NCBI GenBank assembly: GCA_903875605.1
Contig: CAIQWT010000094.1
Location: 1-64,000, forward strand
Source of the DNA: an uncultured Geobacteraceae bacterium
GTDB taxonomy: Bacteria; Desulfobacterota; Desulfuromonadia; Geobacterales; Pseudopelobacteraceae
Direction of reading: 5' to 3'
DNA length: 64,000 nucleotides
The translations under genes were made by a program, and so were the position numbers. Numbering within the stretch: position 1 is the stretch's first letter; each line of letters opens with the position of its first letter. Positions 39,266-48,755 of the stretch are shown piece by piece. The notes under the pieces were generated by a model that saw nothing but the letters and a program-made list of their open reading frames with translations, was not told the origin of the DNA and did no database searches.

Positions 39266-40132
39266 TCACTTTCTATACACTGTAGATGCCACCGCCTTAA
39301 AATCAACATCAAGACCGCTCAATGTCTCTGAATGCCCGATAAACAGGTACCCACCCGGCTTTAGCTGCTTGTGGAATTTCCGCATCAAAGTCTGCTGAGT
39401 CGGTTTATCAAAATAAATAACCACATTACGGCAGAAGATGATGTCCATCTTCTCCGTAATTCCCAAATCATCATCCATAAAATTAATACGCCGGAAGTTA
39501 ACAAGTGAACGCAGCTGCGGGGCGATGCGTACCAGAGACCTGGTTTTTTCGCGACTGCGCATCAAATATTTTTTCTTCAGATTAAGTGGAATTGGATCGG
39601 TTCTCTCTTCGGGATAAATGGCCGCTTTGGCTGTCTGCAACACTTGAGTGCAAATATCTGAAGCGGTTATGGAAGCACGAAAGTCAGGGCGCCCAACGGC
39701 AAACTCGGAAAGAACCATTGCGAGGGTATAAGGTTCTTCACCTGTCGAACAACCGGCACTCCAGATTCGTATCGGGTCGCGCAGGACATCACCGCGAGAC
39801 TCGAGGATTGTCGGCAGTGCTGTTTTAACCATGAATTCAAAGTGGGCTGGTTCACGGAAAAAATCAGTCTTATTTGTGGTAACAACATCAATCAGGTGGA
39901 TGAGTTCTGTTGAGCGCCCCTCAGGACTGAAGACAAAATCGCTGTATTCCTCGAACGAAGCGATTGCATTTGCTTTCAACCTCTTCTGCAGGCGCGCTTC
40001 AAGCATGGTCTTTTTGGCGGGTGGCATTTTGATGCCGGTATGATCATAAATAAAACCGCTGAATCGATGAAACTCCCGATCCGACAGGGTTGCAGGCAGA
40101 CGGGGTTTCATATTGTCATGGGAATTAGTCAC
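39266..40132 (-). CDS. cheR: Chemotaxis protein methyltransferase CheR
   Basis: 288 residues from a GTG at 40132 (AGGA 7 bases upstream). The N-terminal helical domain (about 15-75, DREFHRFSGFIYDHTGI) is followed by a Rossmann methyltransferase domain with the SAM motif IWSAGCSTGEEPYTLA and with IIFCRNVVIYFD. It methylates MCP glutamates using SAM. One MCP of the cluster ends in FEKF, which could fit a CheR-tethering motif. It lies between the MCP at 40185 and cheD copy 2. Confidence 0.95.
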   Translation of the reverse strand: MTNSHDNMKPRLPATLSDREFHRFSGFIYDHTGIKMPPAKKTMLEARLQKRLKANAIASFEEYSDFVFSPEGRSTELIHLIDVVTTNKTDFFREPAHFEFMVKTALPTILESRGDVLRDPIRIWSAGCSTGEEPYTLAMVLSEFAVGRPDFRASITASDICTQVLQTAKAAIYPEERTDPIPLNLKKKYLMRSREKTRSLVRIAPQLRSLVNFRRINFMDDDLGITEKMDIIFCRNVVIYFDKPTQQTLMRKFHKQLKPGGYLFIGHSETLSGLDVDFKAVASTVYRK

Positions 40133-40184
40133 CTCGCCATCCTTTCTAAAACGTAATTAAGGAGCAAAAATGATGGGGCTTGTA

Positions 40185-41774
40185 TCACGGGTTATATGCC
40201 AATGCCAACGTATTATCCGGCACCTTGTTTCTCCCGGCCGACTTCCCCCTGCCCTTGCCATTTCCGCCACTGTTTATCTTGAAAAATGATATGGCATCGC
40301 TAAGCTGCTCAGCCTGACTGGAAAGTTCTTCCGAGGTGGAAGCCATCTCTTCAGAAGCACTGGCGTTCTGCTGAATAACCTGATCAAGTTGCTGAATAGC
40401 CTTATTGATCTGCTCGGCGCCGGTATCCTGTTCTTTGCTGGATGCGGCAATTTCCTGCACCAGTTCAGATGTTTTCTGAATATCAGGGAGCATCTTGGTC
40501 AACATAATACCGGCCTGCTCAGCAATTGACACACTCCGACTGGAAAGAGTGGATATTTCCCCGGCGGCTGTCTGGCTTCGCTCAGCCAGCTTACGGACTT
40601 CGGATGCGACTACCGCAAAGCCTTTACCATGTTCACCGGCACGAGCGGCTTCAATAGCAGCATTCAGTGCCAACAGATTGGTCTGACGGGAGATCTCTTC
40701 AATAATCGAAATTTTCGTAGCAATCTCTTTCATGGCCGCCACGGTTTCAATAACTGCCGTACCTCCCTCTTTGGCATCAACCGAGCTTTTGATGGAAATT
40801 TTTTCTGTCTGCATGGCGTTATCGGTATTTTGGCGAATACTTGATGCCATCTGTTCCATACTGGCAGAGATTTCTTCGGCTGAGGCTGCCTGTTCGGTTG
40901 CTCCCTGCGACATCTGCTGGGCCGTAGAGGATAATTCTTGACTACCGGAGGCAACGTTATCAGAAGCGGACATGACATCGCTAACGACATGCTTGAGTTT
41001 ATCAACCATGGTTGCAATGGCTGCCATCATAAGACCGGTTTCGTCCGTGCTCTTTGACTCGACAGTAATGGTCAGGTCACCCTGTGCCAGTGAGTTGGCA
41101 ACTCTAACCGCTTCACTTATCGGCTGCACAATGCCACGTGTCAGGAAGAAAGCGGTAAATAGGCCGATCAGAATGGCGGCGACTCCGAGTCCGAACATCG
41201 TATTGCGTGATTTGATATATCCATTAATCGCTTCGTCGTAACGCATCTTGTTACGATCCAGGTTATGCTCAATCAATTTTTCTATCAGCGCTTTCCATTT
41301 TTCGACAGCGGGTCCCGCTTCCCTGTTCAACAGGGAAATTGCTTCCGTATCCTTCTTGGCGGCATCAAGCTCATCAACTTTATTATTAAGCAGACGGGCG
41401 TGGTCCTGTGCTTCCTTTATTAAGACAAAGAGATCATGTGACTTTTTATCATCCTTGGAAGTCGACTCCTGGATTTTCTTGAAAGATTCATCATAGTTGG
41501 CACGGGCATCAGCTACAATCTTATCCAGAGGCGGGTGTCTGGTTTCATCCGCCTCCATTATTATATTTCTGATATTGACTGAAACCACAGCAATTTGGTT
41601 ATTACAGTTATTTGCCAGTCCAATTCGCACTGCGTTAACCTTGACGATACGATCAAGATTTTTCTGGATAGAAGCCATCCCTGAAACACCTTCCCAAATC
41701 AACACCATCATAATTACAAGCAATAAGCCGAAACCCATCGCCATTCTCTTGCCGATTTTCATATTTGCGAACAT
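40185..41774 (-). CDS. Methyl-accepting chemotaxis protein, 4HB type
   Basis: 529 residues. TM1 (about 11-30), a four-helix-bundle-type periplasmic sensor (about 31-190; [24 protein letters not shown]), TM2 (about 192-212), HAMP (about 213-265), and a cytoplasmic coiled coil whose tip is [18 protein letters not shown]. The signalling part is almost the same as that of the MCP at 49206-50888, while the sensor halves differ. Ligand unknown. The C-terminus (LALAYNP) lacks a CheR-tethering motif. Confidence 0.95.
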   Translation of the reverse strand: MFANMKIGKRMAMGFGLLLVIMMVLIWEGVSGMASIQKNLDRIVKVNAVRIGLANNCNNQIAVVSVNIRNIIMEADETRHPPLDKIVADARANYDESFKKIQESTSKDDKKSHDLFVLIKEAQDHARLLNNKVDELDAAKKDTEAISLLNREAGPAVEKWKALIEKLIEHNLDRNKMRYDEAINGYIKSRNTMFGLGVAAILIGLFTAFFLTRGIVQPISEAVRVANSLAQGDLTITVESKSTDETGLMMAAIATMVDKLKHVVSDVMSASDNVASGSQELSSTAQQMSQGATEQAASAEEISASMEQMASSIRQNTDNAMQTEKISIKSSVDAKEGGTAVIETVAAMKEIATKISIIEEISRQTNLLALNAAIEAARAGEHGKGFAVVASEVRKLAERSQTAAGEISTLSSRSVSIAEQAGIMLTKMLPDIQKTSELVQEIAASSKEQDTGAEQINKAIQQLDQVIQQNASASEEMASTSEELSSQAEQLSDAISFFKINSGGNGKGRGKSAGRNKVPDNTLALAYNP

Positions 41775-41822
41775 ATTTTTTCCCGTTTAAATGTTTATAT
41801 TAAACTACAACGCTAGCCGGCT

Positions 41823-43943
41823 TTAACCGGCATTTTCCAGTTGTTCAATCGAGTGCAGCAGAACTCTCATGTCAAGAATCAATGCTACGGTTCCGTCACC
41901 AAGAATGGTGGCACCAGAAACCCCCTTTACATCACGATACATCTTGCCGAGAGTTTTGATTACAGTCTGGTGTTCACCAACCACATGATCCACAACAAAA
42001 CCTACTTTGGTGCCATGAATATCAGCAATAACAATTTGTTCGATTTCTGGACGGTTATCGGTAATGCGGAAATGCTGTCTCAGCGGGATATACGGAATAA
42101 TCGCACCGCGCACATTGGCAAGATTACGGCCGTGCGAATTTTTGACATCCTCACGGGTAAGTTCAATGCACTCCTCAATCGCCGCAAGTGGCAACACAAA
42201 ATGATCAGTGCCTATTTTAACCAGCAGACTGTCGATTATCGCCAGGGTCAAAGGAATCTTAAGAGTTATGGTCGTGCCGGTTCCGCGAACGCTGTCCACA
42301 GAAATTGAACCGCGGAGTCCCTCGATGCCTCGTTTTACAACATCCATCCCGACCCCGCGACCGGAAACACTGGTTACCTTGGCGGCGGTGGAAAAGCCGG
42401 GGGCAAAGATCTGGGAATATATTTCCTTGTCGGATACATCTGCATGCGCAGACAACAGACCGCGTTCGATGGCTTTTGCGCGAATCGTGTCACGATCCAG
42501 ACCGGCGCCGTCGTCGCGAATGGTTATTAAAACCGAGTCACCAGAATGCTCTGCACCCAGATAAACAGTGCCGTGTGATGATTTACCAGCGGCCCGCCGC
42601 GCTTCCGGCATTTCGATACCGTGATCAATGCTGTTGCGAATGATGTGTACCAGGGGATCGTTCAGCTTTTCGATGACAGTCTTGTCCAGTTCTGTTTCAG
42701 CACCAAACGTTTCCATCTCGATCTCTTTACCAAGCTCGCTGGATAGATCGCGTACCAGTCGCTTGAACTTGCTGAAGGTGCTGCCGATAGGAAGCATGCG
42801 GATGTTTAGAGCTGTATCGCGCAGTTCATTGGTAAGGCGTTCCACCTCTTCCGAAATAGCGATAAAGGTGGGGTCACCTCCGGCCATGGAAACCTGTGAA
42901 AGATGAGCCTGTACCGTAACCATTTCACCAACTAGGTTAATCAGCTGATCAAGGCGCTCTGCCGGAACGCGGATGCTGGCGGCCGGTTCCTGAGGCTGAA
43001 TTTCACTACGCTCCTTACGGACACTTTTGACGTGCTGCTGCTCGACCAGGGCTGACTGTACTTTTTCGGGAGAAACAATACCCTGCTCTACCAGCAGTTC
43101 ACCGAAGCGTTTTTGCAGCATCAGGACTTTCTGCATCTCGACCGGTGAAAGATCACCACGCTCGACCAGAATATCACCAAGCTTCTTGTACCCTTCTTCA
43201 CGATCAATCAAACCACTGCTGTCAATCAATTCTATTTTTATGTCGCAATCATCCTCGACAAAAATGAATACATCCCTGATCGCATCCACTCCACAGGTCG
43301 TAGTCAGAATGACGTCCCAGAACATGTAGCAGTTCTCGCTGATCAACTCGTTAAGCGCAGGGACATCATCCATCTGGGCAACCACGTGAGCAACACCGAG
43401 CCCTCGCAGTTCATTGATCAAAGAGATTGGATTAGTGCCGCACATGAGGATATTGTGAGCAGGACGGAAACGGATACGCCAGGTACTCTCGTTAACCAGT
43501 TCATTCTCAGACAATTCGGGAAGGTTTATGTTCGGAACAGTGGCCGACCCCTTTTGAGCAATCTCCGGCTTTGGTACTAGCTGGCGCAGACCGGCGATAA
43601 TTTCATCCCCATCACTCCGGTCGACCTCTTCACCGAGAGGCATACTAAGCAGATAGGATATGTGGTCACGCGACTTTAGTGTCAAATCGAGAAGAGGTTT
43701 GGTGACGGTCATCTTGCCGTTACGCACCATGTCGAAAACCGTTTCAACTTCATGGGTAAACAAGGCGATTTCATCAAAGCCGAACATGGCACCAGAGCCC
43801 TTGATGGTATGCATAGCTCTAAACACCCGGTTTATCAGATCATCATCATCGGGCGTTTCTTCAAGATCAAGTAAAGATGTTTCCAGCTCGGCCAACAGTT
43901 CACTGGCCTCTTCACGATACGTTGCAATTGCTTCTTCCATCAT
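41823..43943 (-). CDS. cheA: Chemotaxis histidine kinase CheA with inserted helical repeats
   Basis: 706 residues from the ATG at 43943 (AAGGGG 8 bases upstream). The HPt domain P1 (about 1-110) has His in RAMHTIKGSGAMFGFDE. A P2-like domain follows (about 160-260), then an insertion of two related segments (KLGDILVERGDLSPVEMQ and RFGELLVEQGIVSPEKVQ) at about 263-320, resembling the N-terminal module of type II secretion ATPases. P3 dimerisation, P4 ATPase (HIIRNSIDHGIE, RDDGAGLD, SGRGVGMDVVK) and P5 CheW-like domains complete it. It phosphorylates CheY and CheB. It lies between CheY and an MCP. Confidence 0.95.
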   Translation of the reverse strand: MMEEAIATYREEASELLAELETSLLDLEETPDDDDLINRVFRAMHTIKGSGAMFGFDEIALFTHEVETVFDMVRNGKMTVTKPLLDLTLKSRDHISYLLSMPLGEEVDRSDGDEIIAGLRQLVPKPEIAQKGSATVPNINLPELSENELVNESTWRIRFRPAHNILMCGTNPISLINELRGLGVAHVVAQMDDVPALNELISENCYMFWDVILTTTCGVDAIRDVFIFVEDDCDIKIELIDSSGLIDREEGYKKLGDILVERGDLSPVEMQKVLMLQKRFGELLVEQGIVSPEKVQSALVEQQHVKSVRKERSEIQPQEPAASIRVPAERLDQLINLVGEMVTVQAHLSQVSMAGGDPTFIAISEEVERLTNELRDTALNIRMLPIGSTFSKFKRLVRDLSSELGKEIEMETFGAETELDKTVIEKLNDPLVHIIRNSIDHGIEMPEARRAAGKSSHGTVYLGAEHSGDSVLITIRDDGAGLDRDTIRAKAIERGLLSAHADVSDKEIYSQIFAPGFSTAAKVTSVSGRGVGMDVVKRGIEGLRGSISVDSVRGTGTTITLKIPLTLAIIDSLLVKIGTDHFVLPLAAIEECIELTREDVKNSHGRNLANVRGAIIPYIPLRQHFRITDNRPEIEQIVIADIHGTKVGFVVDHVVGEHQTVIKTLGKMYRDVKGVSGATILGDGTVALILDMRVLLHSIEQLENAG

Positions 43944-44012
43944 AAGAACACCCCTTACATTCAATTTTGGATTTTGGTTTAATAATTCAAAATCAAGAAT
44001 TCAAAATTGATT

Positions 44013-44378
44013 TTACCCGAGTACCTTTTTAATCACGGCAATCAACTGCTCCGGCTTAAAGGGCTTAACGATCCAACCGGTAGCTCCGGCAGACTTGCCC
44101 TCACCTTTTTTTGTGTCATTTGATTCGGTCGTCAGCATGACAATCGGTATAAACTTATTCAAGGTTCCGGCCCGAACACCTTTAATCAGTCCGATACCGT
44201 CCATATTGGGCATGTTAAGGTCGGTTAGCAGCATGTCTACTTTTTGCGCCCCCAGCTTGTTCAGTGCATCGCGCCCGTCTACCGCCTCTACGACGTCGTA
44301 ACCATTCTGCTTAAGAGTAAATGCTACCATCTGCCGGACACTCGCCGAGTCGTCGGCCGTCATTATTAACTTTGCCAT
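44013..44378 (-). CDS. cheY: CheY-type response regulator
   Basis: 121 residues from the ATG at 44378, which overlaps the STAS gene stop by one base (TAATG). It is a single receiver: acidic pair in MTADDSAS, phospho-Asp in LLTDLNMPNMDG, Thr in VMLTTES, and Lys in WIVKPFKPEQL. No output domain is present, so it is the probable diffusible output of CheA. A longer start at 44405 would run into the STAS gene and is disfavoured. Confidence 0.94.
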   Translation of the reverse strand: MAKLIMTADDSASVRQMVAFTLKQNGYDVVEAVDGRDALNKLGAQKVDMLLTDLNMPNMDGIGLIKGVRAGTLNKFIPIVMLTTESNDTKKGEGKSAGATGWIVKPFKPEQLIAVIKKVLG

Positions 44379-44725
44379 TAGTTGGCCCCCCCAAACCAGA
44401 TACAACTGGAATTATTATTATGCTTGCACCCTGCGTGACGCCCGGTACCGCTGCTGGCGATCAAATCAGCCAGGGCTGGTGGCTGCAGTCCGTGATATGA
44501 GAATACTTTGCCATTCTGTGCCGCACTTTTGCAGGCTGAACAAAGAATCTGCAATCCGGTGATGTCAATCTCAACTTCCGGCTCAAATTCAATCGCGACA
44601 ACATCAGAGGCATCCAGTGCTTCACTGACTAACAGGGCAAAATTAGCCGCGTTTTCAATCGTCAGACGGGCACCGCTGGTAATAATAATCTCGCCGCTCT
44701 CACGGACTGAACTGTTCATTGGCAT
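44378..44725 (-). CDS. Small STAS-domain protein
   Basis: 115 residues with a STAS fold of the anti-anti-sigma/SpoIIAA kind: strand ITSGARLTIENAANF, then EVEIDITGLQILCSACKSA. The residue corresponding to the phosphorylated Ser in the D-S-S-G motif is Thr (DITG). The C-terminal 25 residues are not typical. STAS proteins bind regulatory kinases or receptors, and such genes are often beside CheY-CheA in this type of cluster. The role here is unknown. It starts 13 bases after the MCP-like gene. Confidence 0.85.
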   Translation of the reverse strand: MPMNSSVRESGEIIITSGARLTIENAANFALLVSEALDASDVVAIEFEPEVEIDITGLQILCSACKSAAQNGKVFSYHGLQPPALADLIASSGTGRHAGCKHNNNSSCIWFGGAN

Positions 44726-44738
44726 AAATAATCTCCTG

Positions 44739-46595
44739 TTAAAACAAATCTACATTATTGCCGAATTCTGAATCATCTTCCGAACTGTTACTTATGACAC
44801 CCGGCATGGCAATCACGGCGGCTCCGCTACGTTTGCGGGCAAGGGCTTCGTGAATGTGCCGTTCGCTCTCCATCGTATAGCGTTCTTCCATGTAGCGCAG
44901 ATTCTGCTTGAACTCGCTGCTGGCCGGTTCTATCCGTCGTGCCTGGGCGACTATCTGCTCAAGCTCTGCCATGACTCCGTCAGACATGATTTTTGTCCGT
45001 TCGTGCACATCAATTCTGCGAGTCGCCTGCTCCACATCGTCGGTTAACGAGGCGACACTTCCGCTTAAGCCGGAAAGAATCGAAAACAACTCCGTGTTCA
45101 TTCCGGACAGGGCACTAATTATTGCCACGACCTCTTCCTGCATGAATGAAATCCGGCTGCCAAGGTGTTCTCCCTCGTTATCTGCGTCCAGAGACAAATG
45201 TTCGGTAGCGGTGTTTATCTCTCCAAGAGTAGCTGCAACGGCATCCGTCTGTCGCACTGCCTCGTCTGAGAGACGTTTGATCGCTTCGGCCAGCACCCCC
45301 AGAGCAGCACCTTCGGGACCGGTGTGGGCTGCTTTTACCTGAGCATTCAGGGCAATAAGTTCAATTTCTGAACCAATCGCTTCGATGTCGGTGACAAAAT
45401 TGGCAATCTCACCAATTGTGCAGGCAACCTTTTTCATGGTTTCTGACATATTTTTGTCGGCAGAAGCGCAAGTAGTCAGCGCAGCCGTAATAGTGGACAT
45501 GCCTTCGTTCATAACATCCACAAATGAGGTGCCGGAAGGGTTTGCAGTGCCTGCAACAGTGCTGGTTTCATCTGCCATCAGGGATTGCTTTCGGGCAACA
45601 TCGCGCAGATTGTCAACAATCGTACAGACTGCGGTGTATAGTTCGGCTGCAGCAAAGCGCAGCTGAGCCTCCTGAAGCTCACAGACATCTCCGGCTTCAA
45701 CTATCAATGCAAGAGCATGGGTCTCATCTGCTGCAGAGGCATCATAAGTGGGCAGATCGGCTAATAAACGTTCCAACGCCTCAACTATGTGCTCGACCTG
45801 CTGACGCGTCATATCATGCATCTGCATTGACGAAACAACTTCGCTGATGTTTTCAGTAACTTCGGCGGAGATAGAGGAAACTCTGGCACCGAACTGAGTA
45901 CAGCGCTCATTAACAGAGACCAGTTCCTGCAAACTTGAAGCGGTGTTCAAAAGGGATAATTTGACTGTAGCATCCTGAGCGTTTTCGGAAGTGCGAACGC
46001 TGTTTAGGTTGGAGGCGATCATGGTAGCCAGCAGCTGACGATGTGCCAATATGGCTGAAGATTTGTCATTGACCTGATGAGAAAGTTTCTCCACATCCAT
46101 CGCCAGGTTAACAAAACCATTTCCCAGTTCACCAAGACGCGCACTTTCTATTTTGGTGGAAATACTCAGCATGCGAAGGGCTTTATTCATTTTTTGAAAA
46201 CCCTCCAGAGGCTCTGACAGTTTTTCCAACTGATCCTGTACCAACTCCAGAGTGCTGCAACTGTCACTGCTGCGAGTACGGGCATCAGTCAGATAGGCTT
46301 CCATATCAGTCATCATCAACTGCAGACGACCGGTCAGAGTCTGCACGCTTTCCCCGGAAACGACTTCTACCAACTGGTTGGACATTGCAGTTATGTCACT
46401 TGATCTCTGGTAAAAGCCTTGTACATCCGAACCGATCTGCAAAAACTCGGACTCAGTCGTTCCGGCCATCTGCCGCAGAATCCCGATTGCGGGGCTGAGG
46501 ACGTCCCGCCAGGCAGCAAAAGCTTCCGTGTTGCTCAGGCTGTTTACTGAATAAATCTGTGTGGTCTTCTGGAATATCATGGGATCTACCTTCAC
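44739..46595 (-). CDS. Soluble MCP-like protein with two degenerate hairpin-tip segments
   Basis: 618 residues without signal peptide or TM helix, and almost all heptad-rich helix. Two separated segments recall the MCP signalling tip: about 140-185 (LSISTKIESARLGELGNGFVNLA) and about 405-455 (LIALNAQVKAAHTGPEGAALGVLAEA). Neither matches the canonical tip ([17 protein letters not shown]) well. A canonical MCP has a single tip per chain. It may be an intracellular sensor or a scaffold for CheA/CheW arrays. Its ATG overlaps the upstream CheY-like stop (ATGA). Confidence 0.85.
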   Translation of the reverse strand: MKVDPMIFQKTTQIYSVNSLSNTEAFAAWRDVLSPAIGILRQMAGTTESEFLQIGSDVQGFYQRSSDITAMSNQLVEVVSGESVQTLTGRLQLMMTDMEAYLTDARTRSSDSCSTLELVQDQLEKLSEPLEGFQKMNKALRMLSISTKIESARLGELGNGFVNLAMDVEKLSHQVNDKSSAILAHRQLLATMIASNLNSVRTSENAQDATVKLSLLNTASSLQELVSVNERCTQFGARVSSISAEVTENISEVVSSMQMHDMTRQQVEHIVEALERLLADLPTYDASAADETHALALIVEAGDVCELQEAQLRFAAAELYTAVCTIVDNLRDVARKQSLMADETSTVAGTANPSGTSFVDVMNEGMSTITAALTTCASADKNMSETMKKVACTIGEIANFVTDIEAIGSEIELIALNAQVKAAHTGPEGAALGVLAEAIKRLSDEAVRQTDAVAATLGEINTATEHLSLDADNEGEHLGSRISFMQEEVVAIISALSGMNTELFSILSGLSGSVASLTDDVEQATRRIDVHERTKIMSDGVMAELEQIVAQARRIEPASSEFKQNLRYMEERYTMESERHIHEALARKRSGAAVIAMPGVISNSSEDDSEFGNNVDLF

Positions 46596-46990
46596 TGGAC
46601 CAACTTAAGTGCCCGCAGTTCCTTGATCAAAGTGTGCCTGCTCAGCGGCTTGACAATATAAGCATCAGCTTCACATTCGTTAAACGATTTAATTACAGTG
46701 TGCGGATCATCCAGGGCGGTAGTCATGATAACTTTCACCGCCATATTATGCGGTATTCCCATTGTGCGTTCCTTGGCACGAATGCATTGCAGTGCCTCAA
46801 GGCCGTCGACTTCAGGCATCATAATATCGAGAAAGATAACGTCGTAAGGGCGTTTTGCTTCATGCGCCAAGATAAACGAATCAATTGCCTCCTGACCATT
46901 TACGGCAATTTCACAGTCAAACTGTGAAGAAAGCAGTTCTTTAAGTATGCGACGGGACAACAGATTATCTTCAACTATCAAACATTTCAC
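46592..46990 (-). CDS. Stand-alone CheY-like receiver
   Basis: 132 residues, one receiver domain: VEDNLLSRRIL, phospho-Asp in IFLDIMMPEVDG, MTTALDD, and Lys in YIVKPLSR. No output domain. It differs from the CheY at 44013 and lies between the REC-kinase and the soluble MCP-like protein, so it may be the phosphate acceptor of the kinase at 47007 or a phosphate sink. It starts 16 bases after the kinase stop. Confidence 0.92.
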   Translation of the reverse strand: MKCLIVEDNLLSRRILKELLSSQFDCEIAVNGQEAIDSFILAHEAKRPYDVIFLDIMMPEVDGLEALQCIRAKERTMGIPHNMAVKVIMTTALDDPHTVIKSFNECEADAYIVKPLSRHTLIKELRALKLVQ

Positions 46991-47006
46991 AGCTATTCCC
47001 CTTTTA

Positions 47007-48248
47007 TCACGGAGTGTTTATCTTTAATGTCACATTAAATCTACTGCCGCCCTCAGAAACATGCTCGGCCCAAAGATGACCATCAAGCAGCATGGCATTC
47101 TGCCGGGCAATAGCAAGCCCCAGCCCCACCCCTTCAAAGCGGCGGGTAAACGAGCCGTCCCCTTGAACAAATGGTTCAAATATCCGCTCCAACATACCAT
47201 CCGGAATTCCGATACCAGTATCAGTTACGGTACAGACAAACGTATCCCCGGCCCCATCTACAGCATCATTAGAGCTGACACAAGAAGCGGACAGCGACAC
47301 GGCACCGTAATCCGTAAATTTGAGCGCATTTCCAAGCAGAATTTCAAACAATCTGCAAAGTTTTTCCCGATCAGACCAGATATGACGAGGCATGTCATCA
47401 GCTATATGCAGTGAGAGATCAAGTTTTTTGCGTAAAAAAGCGGGGCGTTGCTCTACAACTATCGAATGCAATAAAGATTGTACGTCGAGAAGATCATGAA
47501 GATGTGCTCCGCTGTTCTGAAAGTTCAGGGCATTAAATGACAGCAACTGATTGATCATCGACATCATTTTGCCAGCTGACTCCCGAGCCATTGCCAGATA
47601 TTCCTGGGCAGCACCGCTCACCCCCTCTTCAGCCATCAGATCGAGGCAACCGATGACTCCATTCATCGGGGTACGCATTTCGTGGGAGACCGTCGACATA
47701 AATGTACTTTTTGCTGCAGTGAACTGCTGGAGTGCTGTGCGGGCAAAATCCAATTCAACCATGGATTCTCTAAGCTCAGAAGTACGGAGAGCCACCGTAT
47801 TTTCCAGCTCTATGCGATAGTTTTTTTCCATCAGCTGCAAATTCCGGTAATTCACAGCACGCATGATGAGTTTACGTAAATGGTCGATATCAAAGGGTTT
47901 ACAAACAAAGTCGAATGCACCGTTTTTGATGGCATTTACAGCCATCTGTAATTGCGCGTGTCCGGTCATCAGGATAACAGGAATGTCCGGCCAGGAATTA
48001 TGTACCCGTCCCAAAAAGACAATACCATCTTCACCAGGCATCATTACATCGCTGATAATGGCGTCGAACTGCTCCAGTGCCAGCAACTTACAGGCTTCTG
48101 CCACATCAGCAGCACAGGTGATACGGAAACGACACTTCTGAAGACAGAGAGCAATCATCTGACGGATATCAGCCTCGTCATCCACAACCAGAATGTGTGG
48201 CATAATATGTTCTGCCGGTTGTGTGAGTTCAGGCATGGGGTAATCCAT
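47007..48248 (-). CDS. Receiver-histidine kinase (REC-HisKA-HATPase)
   Basis: 413 residues, soluble. Receiver at about 18-130 (VVDDEADIRQ, AIISDVMMPGEDG), a short coiled coil, HisKA with [14 protein letters not shown], and an ATPase domain (EILLGNALKF, DTGIGI, GVGLGLAI). This HisKA type differs from the HDFNN type of the kinases at 26.8-32 kb. The receiver probably gates the kinase. It precedes the stand-alone receiver at 46592, a likely partner. Confidence 0.92.
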   Translation of the reverse strand: MDYPMPELTQPAEHIMPHILVVDDEADIRQMIALCLQKCRFRITCAADVAEACKLLALEQFDAIISDVMMPGEDGIVFLGRVHNSWPDIPVILMTGHAQLQMAVNAIKNGAFDFVCKPFDIDHLRKLIMRAVNYRNLQLMEKNYRIELENTVALRTSELRESMVELDFARTALQQFTAAKSTFMSTVSHEMRTPMNGVIGCLDLMAEEGVSGAAQEYLAMARESAGKMMSMINQLLSFNALNFQNSGAHLHDLLDVQSLLHSIVVEQRPAFLRKKLDLSLHIADDMPRHIWSDREKLCRLFEILLGNALKFTDYGAVSLSASCVSSNDAVDGAGDTFVCTVTDTGIGIPDGMLERIFEPFVQGDGSFTRRFEGVGLGLAIARQNAMLLDGHLWAEHVSEGGSRFNVTLKINTP

Positions 48249-48287
48249 TTCTGTAAAAGTCGTTTACAACCTAAACTGAAAACATAT

Positions 48288-48755
48288 TTAAAATTTGAAA
48301 TCCTTTTTTGTCGATATAACAAACTCTTTCTGAGCAGCGTCCTTCAGGTGACATCCAAAACAGGTGGCAACAGGATCGATACCGCTTGGTTTACCATCAG
48401 AACTAAAACCGGCAAAGAGCCAACCTCCTGTTGAACCTTGCCGCCTCTCCTTCTGCATCAAAACAATCATATTTTTAGGGCCATCGACGGAGGGATCATT
48501 CTTGATGTTGAAAAACTCGACAACAATACGGCTTCCCTCTGCAAATCTGTTATCTGCCAGATACCCGCTCCACGCCTTTTTGTCCGCATAGATATAATGA
48601 ATTCCATAAAAAAGAGAGCTTTTGTCGGTAATTACTTTGCGCTCGCTTTTTTTCCAGGAGGTATACCCTTTTGGAAGAACAGATGAAGCTGCACTCGATG
48701 TTACAGCGTTAATACAAAGGAATAATACAGCCAGCAGGACATAAGTTGATTTCAT
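48288..48755 (-). CDS. P460-family c-type cytochrome
   Basis: 155 residues. A signal peptide (about 1-22, ending SSAAS) directs it to the periplasm. The pattern LPKGYTSWKKSERKVI, then a beta-rich core and CFGCH at 132-136 near the C-terminus, fits the cytochrome P460 family. True P460 proteins have a lysine-heme cross-link; I cannot tell whether this protein has it. Members oxidise or reduce nitrogen compounds, but many are uncharacterised. Its placement inside a chemosensory operon, overlapping the gene at 48752 by 4 bases, suggests redox or nitrogen-oxide sensing. That is inference. Confidence 0.85.
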   Translation of the reverse strand: MKSTYVLLAVLFLCINAVTSSAASSVLPKGYTSWKKSERKVITDKSSLFYGIHYIYADKKAWSGYLADNRFAEGSRIVVEFFNIKNDPSVDGPKNMIVLMQKERRQGSTGGWLFAGFSSDGKPSGIDPVATCFGCHLKDAAQKEFVISTKKDFKF

